From: Hofstenia miamia
Lineage: Eukaryota > Xenacoelomorpha > Acoela > Hofsteniidae
Length of the DNA: 64,000 bases
Assembly (NCBI GenBank): GCA_900660155.1
Contig: CABFPE010000056.1
Span: 1,651,661-1,715,660 of the forward strand
Reading direction: 5' to 3'
Below are positions 59,501 through 64,000 of this stretch, piece by piece. The first letter of the stretch is position 1. Each line of letters opens with the position of its first letter. The notes under the pieces were generated by a model. That model saw nothing but the letters and a program-made list of their open reading frames with translations, was not told where the DNA came from and ran no database searches. The position numbers and the translations under genes were made by a program.

Positions 59501-62361
59501 ACTCCTCAACATAAGTTTTCATTAGGAACTGACACATGGTGTATGTATAATGGGAACCCCAGTGTATACAAACACAAATATAGACTGCCTGATGGTATTA
59601 GGGATACTCTTATCAAAACATATGAGGGAAAGTTTTGCAAAACTGACTAGCTTGAGAAATTTCCCCATGCAAGGAACCAAAATGAAATGAATGCCTCAAT
59701 GGTATGTTGTGTATATTTGATATCTTATTTTTGATTTTTTCATATTTTTTTCAATTTTCGGGACGCAATTTGTCAAAGACCAGATATCAGATGAGCATGA
59801 AACTTTGCACAGGTATTCCTCGATGTATTTTCTAGGTGCTCTGGCACCTTTCCGATTTTCAATTAGGAAATTTCACTTTCCTGTAGAGAAATTTTAAGAT
59901 TTTTTTGTAATGCCAAAAATCGGATTTTGACATTTATCACCTAAAAAATTCAAAATTTTACCAAATAATACATTTATTACAAAACTAGCAGCCAGAGCAT
60001 TTACATAATAACTATAAATTTCATGTATTTTGAAGCATGAATGGTGAAAAAAATGGTACCAAGTATTTTATTGAATTTTAGCGTTCCAGCTAGCCATATT
60101 AGCTAATTTGCATAATTTATGCAAAAAATTCAAAATCAAAATACAACGTTAAATATTATTTTTTATAAGCTTTCCAATGATACTAAACTTAAGGAGCTAT
60201 CTTTGTTAATAAAAAAATTGATTTTTCTGAGATAATACCACCTTAATAACATTCAGAAGAAAATTAGACACAAAGCTAAGGGAAAACTGCGTACTTTGAA
60301 AAAGATTAAGTTTTGTTAAAAGACGTTTAATTTTATCCTCTTTATATATTTGAATTTTAGCGTTTGTAAATAGCTTATATTTTTTAGATTAAAAGTTTGT
60401 AAAAATACTTATTTTTGTTTTTTTTAATGCAAATCATACTATTTTAGTTAAAATTTCAATTTACACACAGTACTTTTATTACAACTAGCTTTGTAAAATA
60501 TACTGTCTCTATTCAAATGCCTCCTTTTTTGCTTTTCTGCTTAAGCACCTGGGCCGTCATTTAGTAGGCTATGAAAGGCTCTTAAGAAGATCAAATAAAC
60601 TAAGAAATTAGTGAAAATACGGCATTTGGGGAATGTGATGCAAAATACAATGCAATCAATGCAATAAAATTTCTTCCGGATAGTCAAATGAGTAAAATGC
60701 TTTCTCACCATCAAAATTAGATATATTGCTTAGTTTTAGAAAGTAATGCGTTAATTTTGGAGTGCTCGGAGGCAGTGAGGAAAATGCGCATAGAATGACT
60801 GTAAACAAATTTTGTTTACGACAGAGAATCTAAAAGGCGCATGCGAATTAGACAGTGATTGCATACCGAAGAACATCACAGAAATGCCAATTTTCAGTAT
60901 CAACAAAAGTGCGTCAGTATTTAGTATCAAAAATAAACGCAAGTGGTAGCGAATATTCGTATTTAGTAAAGCTGGAAGTTGCTGATTTTGAGGAACCTCC
61001 TGTAACATACAACAGAACTGATGAGGAAATAATTTAATACCGAATAAAACCATTAATACCATACCACAATCAAATAGTTTAAAGTCATGTGAAGTTGGCT
61101 GTCGCAACAGCATCTGATATTGGATTTGAAAGAAAAGATGGTACCATCACACAAAACAAACTCAGTTCAGCCAATGCAAATGTTTGAAACAAAAAAACAA
61201 TTTTTTCAAATACTAGAATATTGTGTTTTACTAATATCTGATCAAAATGTTAAATTTTTGGATGATTATGCCACTGGTTCAGTTGTAATAAAAAACTTGA
61301 ACTTGTGTTCGATTGTAATAAAAATGAGTATATACTGGGTGTTACACAAATTTTTTTTAAATAACTTTCTTTCTCCACAGTTAGAGTAAAACTGTCTCTT
61401 AGAGCAATCTATCAAATGTTATAGTGATTTTAAGATATTTCATGGTTTTCATCGAGTAGAGTACTGGTAGCACGGTGAGTATGCATAACAACCACCAAAA
61501 TGTAGTTCTTAGAAGGTTTGTCACCTTTCTAGAACTAGACTTTTTTGAATTGTCAACAAAAGCTTGCTTTCAACCCAACCTAATGCATAAGTTCAATTCA
61601 TGTAAGTGAATTGATTTTAAGCATAGTAGAATTGCTTTATAATGACAATGCAAGGTCTAGCTTTGTCTTCGTCGTTATATATGTAAATGCCCTATTTTTA
61701 TCGAATTGGGATAGTTGAGAGTGTATTTAACTCACCTACAACATTCTTTTCTTCGTCCACAGCAGTAAGCCAAACATCATTTAAAGCGTTTTCGATACGC
61801 TTCCGTCCTTCAACAGGGTCAATGGTTTCTTGTTTTGCTTCCATTTCCCGAGATGCCTTTACTAGTTCAGAAATTTGATATTCGTTTTCCTCCTTCAGCT
61901 TTGTATTCTAAAATTGAAAAATTAAGCCCAATTTGATTAATATAGAAGAGTGCGAAAACAACATTTCATCTTAAAAATTAACTATGTTATATCAAAAGCT
62001 CTTCTAAATAAGAGTTACAATTTAAAAGATAAACGCTTACCCTAAGTTTACCACGCTTTACTTTTTGTTGCAACTGATCAAGATCATATAGAAGAGAATC
62101 CTTCTTCTTTTCTTCGCATGAAATCCTATGAAACAATGCACTTACAGTTATTAAATTGAATTAAAAATTCTAGTTGCTGTATGGAAAAGGCCAAAATATG
62201 CATACCAATTCTGATAAAAAATCGAATAAAGTGAATTAGTAAATATAACTAAGAATTTATGAAATCAAAACTTACTTGTAGGCTACAATTGCCTCCCTTG
62301 TTTGCATTTGTTCATCATCTCCCTTCTTGCCTTTCTTCGACTTACCAGCCTTCTTACCCAT
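24247..62361 (-). CDS. CCDC83: CCDC83-like coiled-coil protein, nine exons, 437 aa
   Basis: Coding exons in transcription order are 62361-62276, 62125-62041, 61907-61736, 48957-48790, 47252-47092, 46730-46609, 43577-43312, 26311-26226 and 24414-24247. All introns are GT-AG, and the phases fit with no internal stop (1314 nt, 437 aa plus stop). A Lys-rich N-terminus (MGKKAGKSKKGKKG) leads into a mostly charged, coiled-coil-like body at about residues 20-265, then an acidic Ser/Thr-rich segment (about 266-382) and a conserved tail. Compared with human CCDC83 from memory, matching blocks are YWREYRDVGS/YWEEYKNVGS, EWLKNE/DWLKKE, LFLTQ/LYLTQ and KLGPVEIKL/NLGPLGVKL, with equal spacing across exons 4-6. 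Human CCDC83 is of similar length (about 440 aa), testis-enriched, and of poorly known function. A sperm or cilium role here is inference. The long introns are full of mobile elements. The start ATG has a purine at -3 and G at +4. Confidence 0.9.
24415..26225. other. CCDC83-like intron 8
   Basis: No recognised insertion. Overlapping short plus-strand frames at 25673-25923 are unrecognised and probably fortuitous. Confidence 0.5.
26226..26311 (-). CDS. CCDC83: CCDC83-like exon 8 (left copy)
   Basis: An 86-base exon, acceptor atttag and donor GAT|gtaagt. Encodes 28 acidic residues after a split Glu (EEETINAGDGLADNLF). An identical copy lies at 27183-27268 because of a 953-bp direct duplication at a single-N join. 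Using both copies would break the frame (86 is not a multiple of 3), so one copy is probably an assembly artefact. Confidence 0.82.
26700..26870. mobile_element. MITE-like palindromic element
   Basis: Contains two copies of an inverted motif, CGATTTAATCGGCCCGA-like and GATTAAATCGTGTAGTTAAG, flanking a core with aactttgtcacccgattttg. The copy at 27657-27827 is part of the larger duplication. Same family as the array at 28055-28587. Confidence 0.5.
27183..27268 (-). CDS. CCDC83: Duplicate of CCDC83-like exon 8 (right copy)
   Basis: Same 86 bases and same splice sites as 26226-26311. Either copy could be the real exon 8, since both join exon 7 in phase 1 and leave at phase 0. Most likely a redundant contig end placed beside an N. 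Confidence 0.7.
28055..28587. repeat. Tandem array of a 121-bp palindromic unit
   Basis: The marker gtgtagttaagac recurs at 28101, 28222, 28343 and 28464 (period 121) and last at 28571 (107). Each unit pairs ctacacgatttaatcg with cgattaaattgtgtag across a short cggtt/agtcgga spacer, so every unit can fold into a hairpin of roughly 25 bp or more per arm. It sits in intron 7 just upstream of exon 8 and is made of the adjacent MITE-like sequence. Confidence 0.85.
28588..30727 (+). other. Unassigned, possible decayed coding sequence
   Basis: Plus-strand frames at 29704-29913 (FTRSYFGVNLIPWIGLDTAN, then FAPDLNVKLFMNEN), 30300-30551 (TGDDFSSSVLSDKCESLFVE) and about 30550-30693 (KTKFVIPEFDVFVIDIPNR) have protein-like composition but are interrupted. 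They may be parts of one broken gene or element. I do not recognise the family. Confidence 0.3.
30728..31409. repeat. Misplaced duplicate contig between two single-N joins
   Basis: 30790-31347 repeats 33416-33974 almost exactly. The 60 bases before its left N (30728-30788) recur directly after its right N (31350-31409). So 30788 should continue at 31410, and the 558-bp piece looks like a redundant contig placed in a gap. Confidence 0.8.
31600..31830 (+). mobile_element. LINE reverse-transcriptase relic
   Basis: Reads LLKYSDDTTVGSLCKIN, a variant of the KYADDTTVG reverse-transcriptase motif, before frames are lost. Short and old. Confidence 0.45.
32640..33118 (+). mobile_element. Tc1-like transposase relic
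   Basis: Frame reads VMVWGCMSFHGTGSL, YLEVLRERMIPQANQWFPGS and FEQDNAPTHTAK with the second catalytic Asp, then NLIQWPGN. The expected SPDLNPIEN block with the third acidic residue is missing and the frame shifts. The C-terminus LVDSMPRRIENFIRNKG and NMTKY with stop follows in another frame. Inactive fragment in intron 7. Confidence 0.88.
34460..34980 (+). mobile_element. Probable hAT transposase relic
   Basis: Around 34810-34960 the frame reads SLVSVNIERVFSVFIDVLLP, then NWTVENLVKHLIF, like the hAT dimerisation block (VxxERxFS then the ENL helix). Upstream LSNNPDNEKIRNIYQVD lies in a different frame. Several stops. Confidence 0.45.
34981..36024. other. No gene recognised (intron 7)
   Basis: A minus-strand 80-codon open stretch at 35747-35989 (LEVWKAFIKLLRFEDSESGD) is not needed to complete the CCDC83-like frame and has no recognisable match. 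Confidence 0.35.
36025..37410. repeat. Perfect tandem array, 11 x 126 bp
   Basis: The unit starts caatttataacttttacttg and ends attattgaaa. Starts are at 36025, 36151, 36277 and so on; 1386 bases is exactly eleven units, and I see no difference between copies. The unit has stops in the frames checked, so it is not a coding repeat. In the transcription direction of the CCDC83-like gene each unit offers a pyrimidine-rich tract and AG (aatcttcttcttaccatag), that is, eleven acceptor-like sites in intron 7. Confidence 0.95.
37872..38370 (-). mobile_element. Tc1-like deletion derivative with intact TIRs
   Basis: 499 bp bounded by 25-bp inverted repeats (CAGCCTTGTTCATAATAGTT at left, one mismatch at right) and TA duplications at 37870-37871 and 38371-38372. 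The minus strand keeps a transposase N-terminal helix-turn-helix remnant (ISHYKRAGQIGPFAKSGRPS). The catalytic domain is deleted. Confidence 0.85.
38373..39899. other. No gene recognised (intron 7)
   Basis: AT-rich; short (TTA)n tract near 38459-38478. No supported coding sequence. Confidence 0.4.
39902..40038 (+). other. Two exon-like pieces around a 42-base intron
   Basis: The sequence tttcag| opens a 50-base piece (GIGFHVGFALPFFEDER, using a borrowed first base) ending AGG|gtaaat. A 42-base intron-like gap ends tttccacag, and the frame continues in phase as LLRENASIFTLLWI then stop. Splice signals and phase agree, but no other exon or homologue is recognised. Confidence 0.3.
40395..40545 (+). 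repeat. Imperfect short-unit repeat
   Basis: Degenerate copies of a roughly 20-base motif like ttaaattgaatgcgttaatt. Low complexity; no coding role seen. Confidence 0.45.
41084..41854 (+). CDS. Single-exon 7TM receptor-like protein, 256 aa
   Basis: An intact 256-codon frame with ATG and TAA, inside intron 7 of the minus-strand CCDC83-like gene. Hydrophobic segments lie at about residues 9-30, 42-66, 75-99, 115-134, 143-164, 180-201 and 205-240, giving seven predicted membrane spans with short charged loops and a short Cys-containing tail. This resembles small lineage-specific chemoreceptor-like GPCRs. I see no DRY box or NPxxY motif and cannot place it in a named family, so receptor function is inference from topology. 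A decayed paralogue at 22640-23470 shares the 5' flank and the block ITAIALIVLAYRKS. The 5' UTR and promoter are not defined. Confidence 0.7.
   Translation: MCEQIITFFHVSFYGLIAIIVIIIGILTVKKLQGIKAKNGMLTGFTQMILISEIYAVAMLILTNFFALSKIQEIPLHLIVGANSLQSSFVLLLTLTLLSEFEKSILYKKVFRKDWQYLLTIGFFVLIAQHASSWYINEKSLMRLLFFMSIIRTITAIALIVLAYRKSRMMNQDSFEFKLLQVATIILIYNVFRTSILWLQSYYLLLSFGFMTVCYLGIIFKMLGSFELLCDSTIIYLLLIRKSNCLEPQESCKEIL
41855..43311. other. No gene recognised (intron 7)
   Basis: AT-rich sequence between the nested 7TM gene and exon 7, without supported features. Confidence 0.4.
43312..43577 (-). CDS. CCDC83: CCDC83-like exon 7 (acidic Ser-rich segment)
   Basis: A 266-base exon, acceptor cttttag and donor AGG|gtgcgt. 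Opens with KKLFLTQ (human RRLYLTQ), then residues to about 353 rich in Ser, Thr, Glu and Asp with no strong coiled coil. This part diverges quickly in the family, so only the start is supported by homology; the rest is supported by the open frame and splice phases. Confidence 0.85.
44352..44687. repeat. TA microsatellites flanking a single-N join
   Basis: (TA)n at about 44356-44379 and 44652-44687, both preceded by atgtg. The N at 44651 is probably an assembly join in the microsatellite. Reading frames rich in Ile-Tyr here are artefacts of the repeat. Confidence 0.8.
44651..45520 (+). mobile_element. Ty1/copia-type LTR retrotransposon fossil
   Basis: Lies in intron 6 and begins at an N join within a TA microsatellite. 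It holds the end of a copia-type reverse transcriptase and an RNase H region (DLYSDASFGN, then SALSAETIALVDAL). No LTRs recognised. A broken, partial copy with several breaks; moderately old. Confidence 0.85.
45521..46608. other. Rest of intron 6; one exon-like minus-strand piece
   Basis: At about 45930-45780 on the minus strand a piece after tttctag reads VKHLVERLTCIKYGKAKALI and PFRIQTAPNQFCELFESF before a stop. Its phase does not fit the CCDC83-like gene and the product is not recognised. Confidence 0.3.
46609..46730 (-). CDS. CCDC83: CCDC83-like exon 6
   Basis: A 122-base exon, acceptor ttttttaag and donor AAA|gtattt. Encodes residues 225-264, a short coiled coil (EVKVLQDEVELIEQDNLRMM) ending DCKVDDLKIT, which matches NCRLVDLKIP in the human protein. 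Intron 5 is only 361 bp. Confidence 0.88.
47092..47252 (-). CDS. CCDC83: CCDC83-like exon 5
   Basis: A 161-base exon, acceptor atatttag and donor GAA|gtaaat. Encodes residues 171-224, ending HEWLKNE, which matches NDWLKKE in the human protein. The distance from the exon 4 MS to this motif equals that in the human sequence as I recall it, so no exon appears to be missing. Confidence 0.88.
47841..48512. repeat. Tandem array, 3 x 224 bp
   Basis: Units start at 47841, 48065 and 48289 (taaaatcacatttcaaaat), and a partial start lies at 48513. Copies appear identical. It lies wholly in intron 4. The 61-codon minus-strand frame repeated in it is a by-product of the repeat. Confidence 0.92.
48790..48957 (-). 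CDS. CCDC83: CCDC83-like exon 4
   Basis: A 168-base exon, acceptor atatttag and donor CCG|gtttgt (weak). Encodes residues 115-170, including YWREYRDVGS, the most recognisable CCDC83 block. The split Glu codon (G from exon 3, AG here) restores the frame exactly across 12.8 kb. Confidence 0.92.
50114..50485 (+). pseudogene. LINE ORF1 fragment, SGNH-like
   Basis: A 123-codon open piece of the LINE ORF1. Homologous to the 1119-1823 ORF1 (AFHSYSGRNTTGINEIVQMY against SVHSYPGASIANLTETLNQY). Block III reads NTGTIDV. The frame continues past a stop to YGIHLSYKG. Not functional. Confidence 0.7.
51001..52398 (+). pseudogene. LINE ORF2 N-terminal half
   Basis: Open pieces at 51001-51375 and 51607-52398 cover the endonuclease and linker. 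The first starts with two hydrophobic segments, then GDIHANPGS. The second contains LDIINSTTPTQLRTLIDYAI and SFSDQYIIL, typical of the endonuclease end. Interrupted between 51375 and 51607. Confidence 0.75.
52559..53459 (+). pseudogene. LINE ORF2 C-terminal half (reverse transcriptase)
   Basis: Two open pieces, 52559-52894 and 52962-53459. The first has YQYADDTCIF with the catalytic Asp pair and NIDKTQFMIF. The second is the thumb and C-terminal domain (FNRSVRSLLNI, KTARMWINL). A stop after RLNFH and a shift separate them. Confidence 0.8.
53541..53577 (+). repeat. (TAA)n tail of the CR1-like LINE
   Basis: About a dozen TAA units directly after the LINE 3' end. Short 3' microsatellites are usual in CR1/L2-type elements. 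A related (AAT/ATT)n tract lies at about 49709-49738, near the 5' limit. Confidence 0.8.
53995..54190 (-). other. Unassigned coding-like piece
   Basis: On the minus strand the frame reads AFASWQKLSEYFSTEWLPGE, then NNVDVDVKHIAAELGGRHIS and FQIDYNGFG before a stop. An acceptor-like tctacag precedes the AG of the WLPG part and a donor-like GG|gtaaat follows. The phase leaving it does not fit CCDC83-like exon 4. Unknown protein or element. Confidence 0.35.
54688..54900 (+). pseudogene. P-element THAP DNA-binding domain
   Basis: Starts ATG with MVKRC, then after a stop VSNCHSG, FKFPKDPQMRSMWLKST and YTMICDKHFD. This gives the C2CH zinc pattern (Cys, Cys, Cys, His) and the FPK-Trp core of a THAP domain. 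Stops at codons 6 and 21 inactivate it. Confidence 0.8.
55150..55680 (-). mobile_element. LINE endonuclease fragment
   Basis: The minus strand reads LDLVLYSHPDRIFDTSVV and LSDHLFVRFSLSVNS, the end of a LINE endonuclease. It splits the P-element THAP and catalytic parts and is in reverse orientation, so it inserted later. Confidence 0.65.
55760..55951 (-). other. Acidic open frame antisense in the P element
   Basis: 63 codons, MDKEELFQLQLGQTFPTD, then FEYSFQDDESSVNLDNILDE. Protein-like composition with tttcag and CCG|gtaaac at its edges. The phase does not suit the CCDC83-like gene. It may be captured host sequence or a shadow of the transposase. Confidence 0.3.
55960..57290 (+). pseudogene. 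P-element transposase, catalytic and C-terminal parts
   Basis: Pieces of P/THAP9-type transposase: YDVVHLIKTIRNNWYRFG (P-element His-Leu-Ile-Lys-x-Ile-Arg-Asn block), ALVQYFNESSENSTTAEFI and IIYVWWSIVNS, FGRYRQLSGGSFLVDLYEVQ, and then a Cys-rich end (VLYCIAGCV-like and CCSTC in a shifted frame). Main open stretch 56283-56678. At least four interruptions. Confidence 0.85.
57480..57900 (+). mobile_element. LINE reverse-transcriptase C-terminal fragment
   Basis: Reads INQNESVSYLGVEIDNELKF, then RYLYHLRNVTSSNYHKQLIH, matching the post-palm region of CR1-like LINE reverse transcriptase. Open to 57901. No 5' part; inserted in or beside the P-element 3' region. Confidence 0.7.
58361..59640 (+). pseudogene. 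Mutator-like transposase relic
   Basis: A basic start (GNKRVGRNNQGGQKPQHKRK) is followed by NIRMVSAFREIGKGHTA, MPPPPTPANVKKLEHQIL, KLECVGHVQKFVGTNLRNKK and then NYYGIAIRSNLASVDNMK-like and TDTWCMYNG. These are hallmarks of the animal Mutator-like transposase family, whose members share the PPPPT and GH-x-Q-KR-x-GTxLR blocks. Frames shift several times. It lies inside the P-element ends. Confidence 0.75.
60574..61735 (+). other. Intron 3 proximal part; unassigned open frames
   Basis: A plus-strand frame at 60855-61037 (YLVSKINASGSEYSYLVKLE, VADFEEPPVTYNRTDEE) and 61120-61389 look protein-like but lie in different frames. Not recognised. Confidence 0.3.
61736..61907 (-). CDS. CCDC83: CCDC83-like exon 3
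   Basis: A 172-base exon, acceptor attttag and donor TAG|gtgagt, phase 0 in and phase 1 out. Encodes residues 58-114. The KLKEENEYQI segment aligns with RLKEEQIWHI of the human protein, and DEEKNVV matches DQEKNLR. It precedes the 12.8-kb transposon-filled intron 3. Confidence 0.9.
62041..62125 (-). CDS. CCDC83: CCDC83-like exon 2
   Basis: Eighty-five bases, acceptor ttcatag and donor AGG|gtaagc. Encodes the Lys29 remainder and 28 residues (ISCEEKKKDSLL to KVKRGKLR), the beginning of the coiled coil. The flanking introns are short (150 and 133 bp), unlike the rest of the gene. Confidence 0.88.
62276..62361 (-). CDS. CCDC83: CCDC83-like exon 1 (start codon)
   Basis: Encodes residues 1-28 plus two bases of Lys29, starting MGKKAGKSKKGKKG and ending REAIVAY. 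The donor is CAA|gtaagt. An AG preceded by a T-rich run (gattttag) lies two bases upstream of the ATG, which suggests a 5'-UTR splice acceptor, either cis or spliced-leader. Confidence 0.88.
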
Positions 62362-64000
62362 TTCTAAAATCCCAATTTTTGTAAACATTAACGCACTAAT
62401 AAATAAATAATTTTAGTGGAGTGAATACTTTCAACTAACTTTCGCGAGATTTTAACTAGTTTATAGAGCTGAAGACAAATTCACTCACTTCTAAGAGATA
62501 GCTTATATCAAAGATTCCAGCAAGAGGGAATCTACTTAAGTAGCAAAAAATGAAAGAGTGCCTATGTTTTTACATTACATTCAAAATTTTACTGAATTAT
62601 AATCCGGATAATTTCAGCTTCAGTTTTAAATTGTATTTCGAGTAGTTTCAGTTTCAGTTCGTCCATTTCAATTTATTATATATTTCAGTTTTTCGCCTAA
62701 ACTATTTCTATGCCCCAAATGTCCATAAGAATATATTTGTTATACTAAGTTCAATTACTAACTGCAATGACAAATTAGCTTTATATTACGGCTGAGCAGA
62801 AACGAGCGGTAAAGAATAAAAATAATGGATAAATTGCGAAAAGATGTTACAAAATTAAGAAGTGGTCATTCATATAACATTTAACACCATTTTGAGGAAG
62901 AACTAACCAGAATTGTCCTAGTGAGGTACAGATGGAACAAATATTTCTCGAATTTATTTCGTATACTCGTTCACTTTCATAATGTTTTTGTGCGTTGAAT
63001 TGGTGGTGATATGAAAATAAAAACAAATGTAAAACGTTCAGAGTGAAATGAAAATTAATCAATACAGCACTTCAACGTACAGCCCAAATCATATTATATA
63101 TATATAATATATTTCGCTATGATTTAATGCTATTAAAATTAAATTATTTTAAATTTGATTTTCGATCATTTTATGATCGGTAATGGCATAATATAGTGGA
63201 ATTATGGAAGAAAAGCTGATAAATTTGCGAAAATAGCAGTGGAATTGTGTTTGAAAAAGACGTTAACGGTGAAAAGGGTCTGTTAAATAGGGGAATTTGT
63301 GGTACTCTGTTTTGAAAAGCGAAAATTTTATCATTTCAAAACTGTTTTATTTATTTTTAGCTGCTAAAACTGTGCCACAATGAAAATATACGAAATACCC
63401 AAAAATAAGCAAAATAAAAATTTTTTATTTTTGACCAAACAACCAAAATTTTTCAGTACCATAGTTTAAATTTTCCCTGTTTTTATATCAGAAATTTTGA
63501 AATGAAAATATTAACTTTTGTAGGTCCTATGAGCAAAACTAAGGGCCTTTGGGCACTAAAGTGCCTGCTATCTGCCTTCTGGAATATTGGTCCAGTCACA
63601 GAAACAATTTCATGGACATATTTTTAAAGGTCCATTTTAACAAATCGCACAGTTTTTTTTACTTTTTTGTGAAATTTGCGAGCTGGGCATAAAAATTGCA
63701 GAAAATCGAGATTTTAATTTTTTCGTAAAAACATCTGTGTGCCCGGTTTATTTACGCAAATCCATTTTTTTTCAAAAATGTGTAGAATGGGAACTAGGCT
63801 ATTAGTGAGCAAAATTTGACGGGCTAAACTTTTCTCAATCAAAAGTGACCAAAGTGGACAATATTTTTGAGACAGAGGGAGTATAACTTAAAAAACTCAA
63901 ACAAAGCTATTTCAGTCATTCATAATTAGAGGAATTGTAACATTTTACAGAATTTCATAATTTATTGTGCTAAATAGAAGATACTTTAAAATATGTTTTA
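62362..64000. other. Upstream region of the CCDC83-like gene
   Basis: A probable 5'-UTR acceptor lies at 62364-62365 on the minus strand. I see no clear upstream exon or promoter motif. A TA palindromic tract lies near 63092-63115, and 63520-63640 is slightly GC-richer (ggcactaaagtgcc palindrome) without a supported gene. Confidence 0.4.

Larger units (their letters stand above)
54523..60573 (+). mobile_element. P element (THAP-type) with nested insertions, 6.05 kb
   Basis: Terminal inverted repeats begin CATAGCCTACTAAATGACGG at both ends and match for about 31 bp with three mismatches, the same length as in Drosophila P. Flanks AAAGACT (left) and AAAGGCT (right) look like a diverged 7-bp target duplication. 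Inside: a THAP zinc finger near 54688, a reversed LINE fragment (55150-55680), P transposase catalytic regions (about 55960-57269), a LINE RT piece (57480-57900) and a Mutator-like transposase relic (58361-59640). The transposase is broken by stops, so the element is dead. Confidence 0.8.

Overview
The window is AT-rich nuclear DNA from an animal, shown by long GT-AG introns, several metazoan transposon families and one multi-exon host gene. It is a draft scaffold, with one 683-base gap and seven single-N joins. I cannot name the phylum. The host gene is an orthologue of CCDC83, a testis/cilia-associated coiled-coil protein, which argues for a lineage that keeps flagellated sperm or motile cilia.

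Backbone: a nine-exon CCDC83-like gene runs on the minus strand from the ATG at 62361 to the stop at 24247. The exon phases join without a break to give 437 aa. Exons 1-3 are compact (61736-62361). Intron 3 (12.8 kb) holds a CR1-type LINE and a composite P element. Intron 4 holds three 224-bp tandem repeats. Intron 6 holds a Ty1/copia fossil. Intron 7 (17 kb) holds a 7TM receptor-like gene on the opposite strand, an exact 11 x 126 bp array, a 121-bp palindromic array, and Tc1, hAT and LINE relics. Exon 8 appears twice because of a 953-bp assembly-type duplication.

Left of the gene (1-24246): a minus-strand CR1-type LINE with an SGNH-hydrolase ORF1 and a 2A-like motif at the start of ORF2 (partly duplicated at an N join), dispersed repeats and a 200-bp inverted repeat (6.3-10.9 kb), a full-length mariner with the sequence gap inside it (13142-14425), a hAT relic, an A-B-A-B duplication mosaic (16.0-17.6 kb), a TIR-bounded Tc1/mariner deletion derivative (19681-20263), and a broken paralogue of the 7TM gene (22.6-23.5 kb).

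The most interesting items are: (1) the CCDC83 gene spread over 38 kb with its frame kept; (2) an intact single-exon 7TM gene nested antisense in its intron, with a decayed sibling outside; (3) a 6.05-kb P element with 31-bp TIRs and a 7-bp target duplication that carries LINE and Mutator-like pieces; (4) a perfectly homogeneous 126-bp array. Several apparent duplications sit at single-N joins and are best read as assembly artefacts.
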